A stretch of 64,000 bases of DNA from Pseudochrobactrum saccharolyticum (GTDB taxonomy: Bacteria; Pseudomonadota; Alphaproteobacteria; Rhizobiales; Rhizobiaceae): NCBI RefSeq assembly GCF_008801715.1, contig NZ_VZPG01000004.1, positions 248,001-312,000 on the forward strand, given 5' to 3'. The notes under the pieces are model-generated. The model saw only the letters and a program-made list of their open reading frames with translations. It did no database searches and had not been told where the DNA came from. A program made the translations under genes and the position numbers. Below, piece by piece: positions 51,852-60,762 of the stretch. Every line of letters starts with the position of its first letter. The first letter of the stretch is position 1.

Positions 51852-52535
51852 ATGCCTGAAGCCCCGTTTATTTCTGAGAAAGTAATGGCAATAGCGCCGG
51901 ATTTTCGTGCGCTGAGTATCTATGTCGATACCAAGGCGGGTGTCATGAATGAGATTGATCCTGTTATTCTGGACGATGCGTGTGCTTATGTGCTGGCAGG
52001 CGGACCATCATGGGCAGAGGATCACCTGGCTGGTTGGGCAGACATCTATCTGAAATTTGGTGCGAAGCCTAATCGCACTCCATGTTCTGCTCAGGCGCTT
52101 CGAAAGCGCGTCTTGAAAGAGGGACGCATTCCTGCAATCAATCCTGTTGTTGATCTCTATAATGCAATTAGCTTGCGCTATGCGCTGCCGGTAGGCGGGG
52201 AAAATTACGATGCCTATGTCGGGCGTCCTCAATTGATGCTTGCTGAAGGAACCGAGATTTTTGACACTAAGAATAACGGAGAGGACGTCATTGAGAACCC
52301 TATGCCGGGGGAGGTGATTTGGCGTGATGATCTGGGTGTTACATGCAGGCGCTGGAACTGGCGTCAAGGAGGCAGGACGCGGCTTGATCATGCTGGAGGC
52401 CGTATGTGGTTTATATTGGAAAGTTTAAAAGCAATGCCTGCATCTGCTCTTGATGAAGCAGGGGATATGCTTGTGAATGGTATCAGGAAAATGGCACCGA
52501 ACAGTGAAATACTCATACAAAAAACTGCGGTTTAG
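51852..52535 (+). CDS. B3/B4 domain protein (stand-alone tRNA synthetase editing-like domain)
   Basis: The 227-residue protein matches the B3/B4 domain of the phenylalanyl-tRNA synthetase beta chain: AIAPDFRALSIYVD, then INPVVDLYNAISLRYALPVGGEN and EVIWRDDLGVTCRRWNWRQGGRT. In PheRS this region hydrolyses mis-charged Tyr-tRNA(Phe). Free-standing versions are widespread and may clear mis-charged tRNA or bind amino acids; no role is established. It lies in the apparent operon between argO and a dapA-like gene. Confidence 0.85.
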   Translation: MPEAPFISEKVMAIAPDFRALSIYVDTKAGVMNEIDPVILDDACAYVLAGGPSWAEDHLAGWADIYLKFGAKPNRTPCSAQALRKRVLKEGRIPAINPVVDLYNAISLRYALPVGGENYDAYVGRPQLMLAEGTEIFDTKNNGEDVIENPMPGEVIWRDDLGVTCRRWNWRQGGRTRLDHAGGRMWFILESLKAMPASALDEAGDMLVNGIRKMAPNSEILIQKTAV

Positions 52536-52556
52536 CCGGTAGGTGCAAAAAATTTT

Positions 52557-53462
52557 ATGTCAGTATTAACCGGTCTCTCTGCGTTTCCGATCACGCCTGC
52601 CAATGAATATGGCGAAGTCTGCATAGAAAATCTATGTTCGCTAATCGAAAGAATGATTGTCGCCGGGGTCGATTCAATCGGGCTTCTCGGCAGTACAGGT
52701 ACATATATGTATCTGAATTATGCAGAGCGGAAAAAGGCAATAGAAGCGGCGCATCAGCAAATTAAAGGCAGGGTGCCGCTAATTGTCGGCGTAAGTGCTC
52801 TACGGACGGATGATGCCGTTAAATTTGCACAGGATGCGAAGTCTTTAGGGGCTACAGTAGGGCTATTAGCGCCTGTTTCATACACAAGTTTAACGCAGGA
52901 TGAGGTCTTTGAGCACTACGCTAGTGTTGCTAGAGATAGTCAGCTACCGATCTGTATCTACGATAATCCGGGAACGACGCACTTTAACTTCTCTGATGCG
53001 TTAATAGCCCGTCTATCCAGAGTGACGGGGATTGTCGGCATCAAAAATGCATTGCCGGCAGATAGTAATTTGGAGCAGCATATACTGAAGCAACGCGCTT
53101 CAGTTCCGCCGGAGTTCTCGTGTGGCTATAGCGGTGATTGGAAATGCTCCGAAGCTTTGCTCAAAGGCGCGGATGTTTGGTATAGCGTTTTGGGAGGCGT
53201 TTTTCCTGAACTCTGTGTCAGTTTAACACGTGCATCTGAAAGAAAAGATACAGAGCTGGCACACAAACTTAACGGGATTTTGCAGCCGGTTTGGTCTTTG
53301 TTTCAACGACATGGCAGTCTGCGTGTTGTTTATGAAATGCTTAATCAGCTGTCTTTGTCTGATGCTGTACTTCCGCGCCCGTTCTTGCCACTCGATAAAA
53401 GCATTGCTGCTGAAATTGCAGTTGCAATAAGGGCAATTTCTGGAGCCACAGGGCAGGAATAA
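52557..53462 (+). CDS. Dihydrodipicolinate synthase/N-acetylneuraminate lyase family protein
   Basis: A 301-residue TIM-barrel aldolase with the Schiff-base lysine K163 (IVGIKNAL) and catalytic Tyr135 (ICIYDNPGTT). The substrate loop reads GLLGSTGTYMYL, where DapA has GTTGE, so the family's usual Glu is missing and it is probably not the housekeeping DHDPS. It condenses or splits a 2-oxo acid. It is the third gene of the apparent argO operon. Codon use looks less biased than in core genes. Confidence 0.85.
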   Translation: MSVLTGLSAFPITPANEYGEVCIENLCSLIERMIVAGVDSIGLLGSTGTYMYLNYAERKKAIEAAHQQIKGRVPLIVGVSALRTDDAVKFAQDAKSLGATVGLLAPVSYTSLTQDEVFEHYASVARDSQLPICIYDNPGTTHFNFSDALIARLSRVTGIVGIKNALPADSNLEQHILKQRASVPPEFSCGYSGDWKCSEALLKGADVWYSVLGGVFPELCVSLTRASERKDTELAHKLNGILQPVWSLFQRHGSLRVVYEMLNQLSLSDAVLPRPFLPLDKSIAAEIAVAIRAISGATGQE

Positions 53463-53566
53463 ATAACAATGGCAGAGCTTTGTAACATGCGAGCCTGCCG
53501 CTAAAATCACATATAAATGTGCACGGTTTTTATATGTAACTACGCTGTTATGTTCTTGCGAGAAAT

Positions 53567-53590
53567 CACTAAGCTATTGAAAAATTGGTG
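53567..53590 (+). repeat. Left copy of tRNA-Lys flanking direct repeat (att-like)
   Basis: CACTAAGCTATTGAAAA is identical to 55679-55695, and the following A-TTGGTG matches GC-TTGGTG there, which is the end of the tRNA-Lys gene with CCA. The copy stands free of any tRNA gene, with sequence beyond it unrelated. It fits the left attachment site of an insertion of about 2.1 kb. Confidence 0.6.
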
Positions 53591-53682
53591 AATACGATAT
53601 TGCGCACCCTTGCCCCTCTGATTAGAGGGCACGAAGGAAATCGACGAACTATGGTATTGGTTATGATGCGGGAGTTTACTGA

Positions 53683-54156
53683 TTATTGAGCGGGCATATT
53701 GGGTGGAGCAAAGACGATAAACGGCGTTTTGGGTGTCTGGTTTGGTTCCACATATTCTGGAGCAGGACGCCCAATTTCCCCAAATGACTTCACATATTGA
53801 TATAATGACCGCAACTCATGGTCAGTCATGGTATTCACTCCGTACCACGGCATAGGTGGACGGGTTTTCATTGTATGTCCGTATTTTACGAACTCATTTT
53901 CGCTCATTTTGGAGAGGGTAATGCGCAAATTAGCGGGATAAGTCGTCCCCCAAGGCCCTTGAAACCCGATTTGATTTCCTAACAGCGCTTTCTTGGTGTC
54001 TACTTTACCACCACTTTCAGCGAAGCCTTCTGTGTGGCAGTCATGGCATCCGCCGGTCACAGCGATACGCGCACCTTCTTCCACGCTGGCCTTGTCGGCC
54101 GCTATTGCTGTACTTGCAAAAACAATAATGAAAGTCGCTGTAACAAACCTTATCAT
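53683..54156 (-). CDS. Secreted c-type cytochrome
   Basis: From ATG 54156 (GGAGAG five bases upstream) the precursor has 157 residues: signal peptide (about 1-20, AIAA), then a CHDCH haem-binding motif (Cys37, Cys40, His41) and a methionine-rich region (RPPMPWYGVNTM) with probable axial Met. One haem, class I fold. It lies inside the putative tRNA-Lys insertion, without an obvious redox partner. Electron-transfer partner unknown. Confidence 0.82.
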   Translation of the reverse strand: MIRFVTATFIIVFASTAIAADKASVEEGARIAVTGGCHDCHTEGFAESGGKVDTKKALLGNQIGFQGPWGTTYPANLRITLSKMSENEFVKYGHTMKTRPPMPWYGVNTMTDHELRSLYQYVKSFGEIGRPAPEYVEPNQTPKTPFIVFAPPNMPAQ

Positions 54157-54340
54157 TTTTCTCTCCATTTAGCTTGATACCTATGACAGTTAACAAGGTA
54201 GAGGCGCTTAAGTAAGCTAGCTAAACGGAGTACAATATTAGCCTTTTGATGGAGGGCGTGGGTTAAATACAGAGCAGGATAAGTATTAATGAGGTAATCG
54301 ATGGCTTAGGCAGAGTTGAACATGGTGACTTACGTGGCGA

Positions 54341-54586
54341 ATGCCGATAGTTGTTCGGATGATATCAATGGCTGATCGGGATATCTGCCTCTATAGCCGT
54401 TTCATTTCGGTTGCGTCTATCAAGTCTGGTAACGATGCGTTGCATGAGGCGATAAGCAGGGCATGTGATGATTACGTACACCGTGTTGGTCTTGACGGCC
54501 ATGTGAACCAGTTACGCGAAGGTATGAAAGAGCTAAAGGAAGAGATGTGGGAAAGTGCCAAAGAGACAATTAAGGGTCTCGACTAG
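54341..54586 (+). CDS. Small hypothetical protein
   Basis: Up to 81 residues; true start may be the ATG at 54368 (MADRDICLYS). The C-terminal half is a charged helix (HVNQLREGMKELKEEMWESAKETIKGLD), probably a coiled coil or amphipathic helix. No family is recognised and no ribosome site is good, so it may be a fragment of a larger gene carried by the insertion. Confidence 0.4.
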   Translation: MPIVVRMISMADRDICLYSRFISVASIKSGNDALHEAISRACDDYVHRVGLDGHVNQLREGMKELKEEMWESAKETIKGLD

Positions 54587-54740
54587 GTGTTGGCTGTTTT
54601 AGCTCAGGAGAAAAAGTAACATCCATCGACCCGTTTTTGAGTTAAGCGTTGCAAGTTGGGTACGGACGAAAAACTGATTAATTCTCAATCATTGCCATTC
54701 ATAAACCCATCGTTATCTGGCGCTTATTGGAGATCACTCC

Positions 54741-55367
54741 TTGCCGACAATGTCTACGGTATTAGCCTTCGCAAGTTTGACATTTGGAATGGCCCTCATT
54801 CCGGGGCCTAATATGATTTATTTAATCTCACGTACTGTTTGTCAGGGGAAAACAGCAGGTTTTATCTCTCTCTTCGGTATTGCAATGGGGTTTGTTGTTT
54901 ATGTCTTGTGCAGTGCCTTGGGAATAACTGCGGCGTTTTTCGCAGTGCCTTACGCTTATGAGGTGCTGCGTTATCTGGGGGCTTTGTATCTGCTTTTCCT
55001 GGCGTGGGCAGCCCTACGGCCAAAGAAAACACTTTCGTTAACACCTCGTCGAGTTGATGTTGATTGCTATCAAAAGCTTTTTATAGTTGGGTTTTTGACA
55101 AATTTATTAAATCCAAAAGTTGCAATGCTTTACTTAGCGCTGCTCCCTCAATTTATTGACCCAGCACAAGGGAGTGTGTTTGTGCAGTCTTTGACACTAG
55201 GCTTAGTGCAGATATTGTCGGCAATTACGGTTCAGTCAGTAGTAATAGTAACAGCCGGTTCAATTTCCTTTGTCGTGTTGCGTCACACGAAGTGGATCAA
55301 GATACAGCAGTGGGTAATGGGAACTATTTTTGCAGGCCTTGCACTTCGTGTTGCAACACAAAATTAA
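54741..55367 (+). CDS. LysE/RhtB-family amino acid exporter (second copy)
   Basis: The 208-residue protein has six helices and LTFGMALIPGPNMIYLISRTV and NLLNPKVAMLYLALLPQFID, the RhtB/LysE family motifs (GPN, LNPK). TTG at 54741 is favoured because GGAG lies eight bases before it; ATG 54750 is the alternative, with spacing of 17. A/T-rich codon use compared with the chromosomal lysE-type gene at 18.5 kb suggests acquisition. It lies in the putative insertion beside tRNA-Lys. Confidence 0.83.
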   Translation: MPTMSTVLAFASLTFGMALIPGPNMIYLISRTVCQGKTAGFISLFGIAMGFVVYVLCSALGITAAFFAVPYAYEVLRYLGALYLLFLAWAALRPKKTLSLTPRRVDVDCYQKLFIVGFLTNLLNPKVAMLYLALLPQFIDPAQGSVFVQSLTLGLVQILSAITVQSVVIVTAGSISFVVLRHTKWIKIQQWVMGTIFAGLALRVATQN

Positions 55368-55698
55368 AACTATCTAATACAATGTGAGTTACTCTACTCA
55401 TACCACCCCTGAGGTAAAGCCGGACAGTTCATCCAGCCTGACCATAGCTATGCGCATCTGACCTTTGCAGCCTCTAGCCTTGCATCGGACACGGTTTCAA
55501 TTTCATTTAGATGGGGTTGTTTTTGAACTGCATGGCAATCTTCCAGCTCATCTATGTTCCTGCCAGAGATGCATAAAGAGTGCTCCAGTGCATTCAATCT
55601 CATGCTGATTAAGGAGTGAGATTGCACAAAAACAGTAAACTGATTGTAAACTACAGCAGTTCGTTCTGGGGAGGTTTCCACTAAGCTATTGAAAAGCT
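55368..55698. other. Region before tRNA-Lys, no convincing gene
   Basis: About 330 bases between the exporter stop and the tRNA. A minus-strand frame of about 51 codons from 55603 to 55448 has no ribosome site and no recognisable family. It may be remnant sequence of the insertion. Confidence 0.5.

Positions 55699-55703
<5 letters not shown>
55679..55703 (+). repeat. Right copy of the att-like direct repeat, at the 3' end of tRNA-Lys
   Basis: CACTAAGCTATTGAAAAGC then TTGGTG, where TGG (55699-55701) is the complement of the tRNA CCA end. It matches 53567-53590, the expected structure for site-specific integration at the 3' end of a tRNA gene. Confidence 0.6.
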
Positions 55704-55774
<71 letters not shown>

Positions 55775-55792
55775 ACTTTTCTGAATAATCAT

Positions 55793-56290
55793 TCAGTAAG
55801 TGAGCGGTTCTATAAAGTGGAGCCGAAGGCCTGTCTAGTCATGAAATTATTTTTTTGAAAAAAAATGTGCAATTTTCATGTCTTGTGATGTGAGGCAGGC
55901 AAGTGACTGATCCGGATTGTGCTTTTACGCCTGACTGGGATGTTTCGGTTCATAAACCGCAAAACAGGCGGCTAAATAGCCTTGATACGTGATAAATGAT
56001 TGCACATATAGTTTGCATTGCAGACATATAGGTATATCACGCTGAATTAAGTTTCAGCCTGCATATCGGATTTTTAATAATCTAACAGCTATACAGACTG
56101 CTGAATATTGTTGCTGCTGACTGGTTTTGTCATCAGAGTTTTGTCTTTGTGCCATAATTAGGCGCAAAAAAACTGGCATAGCGTCTGCTATGGTTCTGGT
56201 TAATCCTCCTTCCGGGCAGTATTAATCATTTACAGGAATGATGGCGAAGCAGCGCGGAAATTTTCATGCTTTGCATGATCTGAGGGTTCA
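55793..56290. other. Intergenic region between tRNA-Lys and DedA gene
   Basis: About 500 bases without a convincing gene. It holds a CTGAATAATCATTCAG palindrome just before the tRNA promoter side (55780s), an A/T-rich stretch near 55.85 kb, and short repeats such as GGTTCATAAACC. It presumably contains promoters for the tRNA and for the DedA gene. Confidence 0.5.
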
Positions 56291-56968
56291 ATGGACGGTT
56301 TTATCGGCGATCTCGGGCAGTTTATTTCGGCCAATCAGGCTTGGGCCGGACCGATTGTCGGGTTGATAGCATTTGGTGAGTCTCTGGCTGTGATCGGTAT
56401 GCTGATTCCGGCAACACCAATCATGCTGGCAATCGGCGGTCTGGTCGGGGCCGGTATTATCGATCCTATTCCCGTCATGATCGGCGCTGTTATCGGTGCC
56501 GTTATCGGCGATGTTATTTCCTATTTGCTGGGCTGGTGGCTCGGACGTCGGGTTATTCACCAGTGGCCGCTGAACAAATACCGTTCCCATATTGCGCAGG
56601 CACGCCTGTTGTTCCGCAAATATGGTTTTGCTGCCGTGTTTTTTGGCCGTTTCTTCGGCCCTGTGCGTTGTACCGTGCCGCTGGTTGCGGGCATGATGTC
56701 CATGGATCAGAAGCGTTTTCAGACCGCTAATATTACCTCCGCGCTGGTTTGGGCGCCGGTTATGATCCTGCCAGGTTGGTTGGCCGGTAAAGGTGCGGGC
56801 ATCTTTGCACGTCTCGATGGTACTGACTGGGTGTGGATGGCTGTTGCTCTTACAGTGCTGGCGACAGTTGTCAGTATTGTTGGTGTCCGCTTTATGCGTG
56901 CACGCCCGAAACATGAGCGCAGACGCGGTGCCGCGAAGAATAAAATCTCTGCAACACCAGCTGAATAA
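56291..56968 (+). CDS. DedA-family membrane protein
   Basis: A 225-residue DedA protein with about five helices. It contains VGLIAFGESLAVIGMLIPATP, GAVIGAVIGDVISYLLGWWLG, and FRKYGFAAVFFGRFFGPVRCTVPLVAGMMSM, including the conserved F-x-x-R-F/G-x-x-R residues. DedA proteins are lipid scramblase or flippase-like and needed for membrane homeostasis, and several flip undecaprenyl phosphate. GAGGG serves as the ribosome site. A hydrophilic basic C-terminus (RARPKHERRRGAAKNK) follows. Confidence 0.88.
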   Translation: MDGFIGDLGQFISANQAWAGPIVGLIAFGESLAVIGMLIPATPIMLAIGGLVGAGIIDPIPVMIGAVIGAVIGDVISYLLGWWLGRRVIHQWPLNKYRSHIAQARLLFRKYGFAAVFFGRFFGPVRCTVPLVAGMMSMDQKRFQTANITSALVWAPVMILPGWLAGKGAGIFARLDGTDWVWMAVALTVLATVVSIVGVRFMRARPKHERRRGAAKNKISATPAE

Positions 56969-57741
56969 TAGTTCCTGTCATAAAATTCGGGGCAGTGTCT
57001 GATATACACAGACACGTAAAATTGTTGCCGCATTGCCAGAGGTTTGGCAAAATAATCACCGGACGAACTTGATTAGATTTGCATTTGTATTCATTATAAA
57101 TGCAAATTATCAGTCCAACAGACAGCCGTTCATCGTGCAATGGTCTGATTTTTAAAAGCTTTACGCTGAATATGAAATGTTTAACCGCGCAAATTGCGCC
57201 TAAAATGGGTCTTTAAAAACTCCGATGCCGGAAGATACTTCTGACGATTCGTCTATTCCGGATTGTTGCCGCTCCGAACTGGTAACAATCCGAAACACAA
57301 TTTTCCTGCACGCCGCTGGCAGACAAAACAGGTCTTTGACATATCAGACCTCTGTTCCACCGGTTGTGCATGTTTCCCGTCCTGTACAATTTCTGCGTGA
57401 TAAGACTGCCGGTGCTGCAGCTGTCATCGCCCGCCTGTTTTCTGCAAAGGAGACCGGCCCGCGGGATAAAATCCTTCTGTTTTTCTCGGTGATGTATCAA
57501 ACCTTGTTTCAGGTGCCTGAAGCGGCTCTGAAAAAAGGGATCTCTGATCCTGCGCTATCAGCAGGAAATCACACTGCCAATAAGCATGTCCGGTTATCTG
57601 ATTTCAAAACCGGTAGCGGAACGGAACTGACACGGTTTTTTGTAACCGGATTCAGTGCCGAACCAGTGCTTGCGCGTTTGGCTGGCCAAAAACAGGCTTG
57701 CAACCGCATCCCGCAACAGAAATTCTAGGAAACGACAACCC
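56969..57741. other. Long region before the TerC gene, with an inverted repeat
   Basis: About 770 bases without a convincing gene. At 57077-57107, ATTTGCATTT and AAATGCAAAT form a perfect 10-bp inverted repeat with an 11-base spacer. TGCAAAT-type half-sites resemble Mur/Fur-type metal boxes of rhizobia, which would fit a manganese-linked TerC gene, but the repeat is over 600 bases upstream. An open frame at 57225-57728 reads as a 167-residue protein with no ribosome site and no family resemblance, so I doubt it. Confidence 0.4.
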
Positions 57742-59301
57742 ATGGAATGGATTGCCGATCCCAATGCCTGGATAGGCTTGGTTACTCTGATTGTTCTTGA
57801 GATTGTTCTTGGTATCGACAATCTCGTATTTATTTCTATTCTTGCCGGTAAATTGCCACCGAGCCAGCGTAATAAAGCGCGACTGCTCGGCCTTGCGCTT
57901 GCGCTTTTGATGCGCCTTGGTTTGCTGGCCTCGATCTCGTGGATCGTAACGCTTACACAGCCGCTCTTTACCATTTTCTCCTTTGGTTTCTCCGGCCGCG
58001 ATATCATTATGATCGTCGGTGGTGTGTTCCTGCTTGCCAAAGGTACGATGGAACTCCATGAGCGTCTTGAAGGTGAAAATGCCGTCAAGGAAGGTAATCC
58101 GGTTCATGCGGTGTTCTGGCAGGTTATTGCCCAGATCGTTGTTCTTGATGCTGTGTTCTCGCTCGATAGCGTGATTACCGCTGTGGGCATGGTGCAGCAT
58201 CTGCCGGTGATGATGATTGCTGTTGTCGTTGCTATGGCAGTGATGATGGTTGCTTCCAAGCCGTTGATGACATTCGTCAATAAACATCCGACCGTGGTTA
58301 TCCTGTGTCTTGGCTTCCTGATGATGATCGGTTTCAGTCTGGTGATTGAAGGCTTCGGTTATCACGTGCCTAAGGGCTATCTCTATGCGGCAATCGGCTT
58401 CTCGATCCTTATCGAAGCTGCCAATCAGGTCGGCCGTCACAACCGTGAAAAACGTGTGACGACCAATGACCTGCGTGAACGTACCGCCGGTGCCGTTCTG
58501 CGCCTTCTTGGTGGTGGTCGCGGCAGTGACAATGCTCTGTCGGAAACTGTTGACGTGATTGCGGAACATACTGCTGCGGCAGATGTGTTCCGTCCGGAAG
58601 AGAAGGAAATGATCCGCGGTGTGCTGGATCTGGCTGATCGTCCGGTTCGTTCCATCATGACACCGCGTAATGAGGTGGAGTGGCTGGATCTGGATGCGAG
58701 TGAAGAAGAGCTTCGCAATGAATTGCGTCAGTTTGCCCATTCACGTGTCATTCTTGCCCGTGGACAGGTCGATGAATTTGTCGGCGTGGCGCTGACAAAA
58801 GACTTGCTGCTTTATCTGGCGGATTCCGCACCGATTGACTGGCAGAGTGCCATGAAACAGCCGCTGGTTGTTCATGAACACAGCAATGTGCTGCGGGTTA
58901 TGGAGCAGTTGCGCGGTTCTCCGGTGCAGATGGCGGTTATCGTCGATGAACATGGCTCTTTCGAAGGTGTTGCAACGCCAACGGATATTCTTGAAGCCAT
59001 TGCCGGTGAGTTTCCGGATGAAGACGGCGATGCTCCGAGTGTCGAGACCGTCGAAGACGGTGTCTGGATTGTCGATGGCTTTACAGATATCCGCCGTCTG
59101 AGCGGTATTCTGGATCGTGATCTTGTGGATGAGGATGACCGTTATACGACACTGGCCGGTTTTGTTCTCTGGCATCTCGGACATATTCCGACAGGTGGTG
59201 AAAAATTCACTGCCGAAGGTTTTGAGTTCGAGGTTCTGACCATGGAGCGCCGTAACATCGCCAAAGTCAAAATCACAGCTTTGCCTGCTTATGATCTTTA
59301 A
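57742..59301 (+). CDS. TerC-CBS-CorC fusion membrane protein
   Basis: From ATG 57742 the protein has 519 residues in three parts. A TerC domain of about seven helices (about 1-225) opens with [20 protein letters not shown] and has the second acidic motif [23 protein letters not shown] pair follows (about 300-420) and then a CorC_HlyC domain (about 430-510). TerC proteins of this group move Mn2+ or help load exported metalloenzymes; the CBS and CorC parts probably regulate by nucleotide binding. No yybP-ykoY riboswitch signature is seen upstream. Confidence 0.9.
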   Translation: MEWIADPNAWIGLVTLIVLEIVLGIDNLVFISILAGKLPPSQRNKARLLGLALALLMRLGLLASISWIVTLTQPLFTIFSFGFSGRDIIMIVGGVFLLAKGTMELHERLEGENAVKEGNPVHAVFWQVIAQIVVLDAVFSLDSVITAVGMVQHLPVMMIAVVVAMAVMMVASKPLMTFVNKHPTVVILCLGFLMMIGFSLVIEGFGYHVPKGYLYAAIGFSILIEAANQVGRHNREKRVTTNDLRERTAGAVLRLLGGGRGSDNALSETVDVIAEHTAAADVFRPEEKEMIRGVLDLADRPVRSIMTPRNEVEWLDLDASEEELRNELRQFAHSRVILARGQVDEFVGVALTKDLLLYLADSAPIDWQSAMKQPLVVHEHSNVLRVMEQLRGSPVQMAVIVDEHGSFEGVATPTDILEAIAGEFPDEDGDAPSVETVEDGVWIVDGFTDIRRLSGILDRDLVDEDDRYTTLAGFVLWHLGHIPTGGEKFTAEGFEFEVLTMERRNIAKVKITALPAYDL

Positions 59302-59322
59302 GCTGGCTGACTGATAAGAGAG

Positions 59323-59353
59323 AAACGCCGCATCATCTGATGCGGCGTTTTTA
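59323..59353 (+). terminator. Terminator of the TerC gene
   Basis: Arms AAACGCCGCATC and GATGCGGCGTTT with a four-base loop, followed by T. Perfect 12-bp stem. Confidence 0.92.
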
Positions 59354-59491
59354 TATAAAATGCATTGTCCTATTCTGTGAACACTGTGTCGCAGGAGATA
59401 ACTTGCAGTTTTTCTGAAACACTTTTAACAGGTGGCTGAAAAGAGGGCGCAGTTATGCCTGTCTGTTTTTCAGCTGAAAAAGGAAATATCC

Positions 59492-60058
59492 GTGCCAAAG
59501 CTTTATACAATCATTTGTGCAACACGTTCTGCGCGTCATGGCGATAAATTTGCCAAATGGTTTAATGATTTTGCAGCCGCAAATTCTGATTTCGATGCAG
59601 AGCTGGTTGATCTGGCAGAAGTTAAACTGCCGTTTTTTGATGAATCCACACATCCACGCGCGCAGAAATATGAGCATGAGCATACCAAAAAATGGAGCAA
59701 GCTCATTGATGCCGGTGATGCATTTGTCTTTGTGATTCCGGAATATAACTATTCCCCTCCGGCTGAATTCTTCAATGCGGTGAACTTCCTCAATACCGAA
59801 TGGAATTATAAGCCTGCGGCTATTATGAGCTATGGCGGTGTGTCCGGCGGTTTGCGCTCCGCACAGGTTGCCCGTTCGCATCTGAGCACATTGCGTATGA
59901 TGCCGCTGCCGGAAGGTATTCCGCTGCCGAATTATCCGCAGTTCCTGAATGAGAACGGTGAATTTGTTGCGACTGAAATGGTTGAAGCCAGTGCAAAGAC
60001 TGTTCTGGCAGAGCTGAAAGTCTGGAATGACGGCCTGCAGACAATCCGCAATAAGTAA
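59492..60058 (+). CDS. NADPH-dependent FMN reductase family protein
   Basis: GTG 59492 is chosen because AAGGAA sits eight bases upstream; the product has 188 residues. The flavodoxin-like fold is evident from IICATRSARHGDKFAKWF near the N-terminus, then FVFVIPEYNYSPPAEFFNAVNF, the FMN/NADPH loop (PEYNxSPP), and IMSYGGVSGGLRSAQV. Such enzymes reduce FMN, azo dyes, chromate or quinones; the natural substrate is unknown. It is monocistronic and ends at a terminator. Confidence 0.88.
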   Translation: MPKLYTIICATRSARHGDKFAKWFNDFAAANSDFDAELVDLAEVKLPFFDESTHPRAQKYEHEHTKKWSKLIDAGDAFVFVIPEYNYSPPAEFFNAVNFLNTEWNYKPAAIMSYGGVSGGLRSAQVARSHLSTLRMMPLPEGIPLPNYPQFLNENGEFVATEMVEASAKTVLAELKVWNDGLQTIRNK

Positions 60059-60083
60059 GCTTCCATCTTATTGATGTTGAATG

Positions 60084-60114
60084 AAAAACCGCTGCAGCAA
60101 TGTAGCGGTTTTTT
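60084..60114 (+). terminator. Terminator of the FMN reductase gene
   Basis: Arms AAAACCGCT and AGCGGTTTT around GCAGCAATGT, followed by TTG. Good terminator of moderate stem length. Confidence 0.8.
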
Positions 60115-60212
60115 GTGTTTAGCGCCAAATTAGCAATCTTAAACCACATAAAATTAATGGGATTATTGACAATAGCACTGTATTGGCAGACATTAACGGA
60201 ATGTTAATTCTG

Positions 60213-60309
60213 GAGCATTTTCAGTTTATCTTGATCACAGGAAATGCTCTGTCTCTTTGTTTTTGCGCGTATCTTACCCGAAAACCGTTTCACACTTTTC
60301 GGGAAACGC
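60213..60309. repeat. Double palindromic repeat
   Basis: The left half runs from GAGCATTTTCAGTTTATCTT to GGAAATGCTC, an inverted pair. The right half, GCGTATCTTACCCGAAAACC to TTTTCGGGAAACGC, is the classical Brucella/Ochrobactrum palindrome. It precedes the 57-residue gene. Related halves are found at 25414 and 30070. Confidence 0.65.
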
Positions 60310-60339
60310 TGGCAATCTGACGATACAGGAGTGTTATTC

Positions 60340-60513
60340 ATGGCTCTATTTCAGTCTCTGAAGGGAATAATGCAGCAGCGCGGTCAGGCGTTTCAAAAAT
60401 TCTGGCAGGAAATTTCTCAGGACGAGAAGACCATTGAACGGCGACGCCAAAGCCGCCTTGCACCTAACCAATCCGAAAAATTCGGCTGCTGGCGTCACCG
60501 CGGTATTTGGTAA
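60340..60513 (+). CDS. Small basic protein (57 residues)
   Basis: ATG 60340 has AGGAG nine bases upstream. The 57-residue product is helical and basic, with MALFQSLKGIMQQRGQAFQK then FWQEISQDEKTIERRRQSRL and a C-terminal CWRHRGIW. No signal. Family not recognised. A longer frame from 60244 would run through the repeat and is unlikely. It may be an order-specific small cytoplasmic protein. Confidence 0.6.
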   Translation: MALFQSLKGIMQQRGQAFQKFWQEISQDEKTIERRRQSRLAPNQSEKFGCWRHRGIW

Positions 60514-60762
60514 AACCTTCCGCAAACTGCGATTTTTCAACCATGTTCCGGAAATCAAATTGCGCCATATGAATGTTTGCTAGCAAAATCTTGCTCATTC
60601 TTTTTCTGACGTATCATAGATTTCTGATTTTGTTTCTAAAAGTAAATTATCTATTTAAATCAATAATTTAGTATTGATTTCATGCCGCTGCTGCTTAATC
60701 TTTGGAGCTATAGATAACTCCAATCATTTGCCTCAGGCAAAGACACAGGCGGCGGTTATTTC

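Noticed and set aside
57225-57728. 167-residue frame upstream of the TerC gene
   Set aside because: No Shine-Dalgarno site, no recognisable domain, uneven composition, and another frame is open on the opposite strand. Kept only as a remark on the region.
56969-57741. yybP-ykoY manganese riboswitch before the TerC gene
   Set aside because: TerC genes often have it, but I could not find its conserved purine-rich core or paired elements in this stretch.
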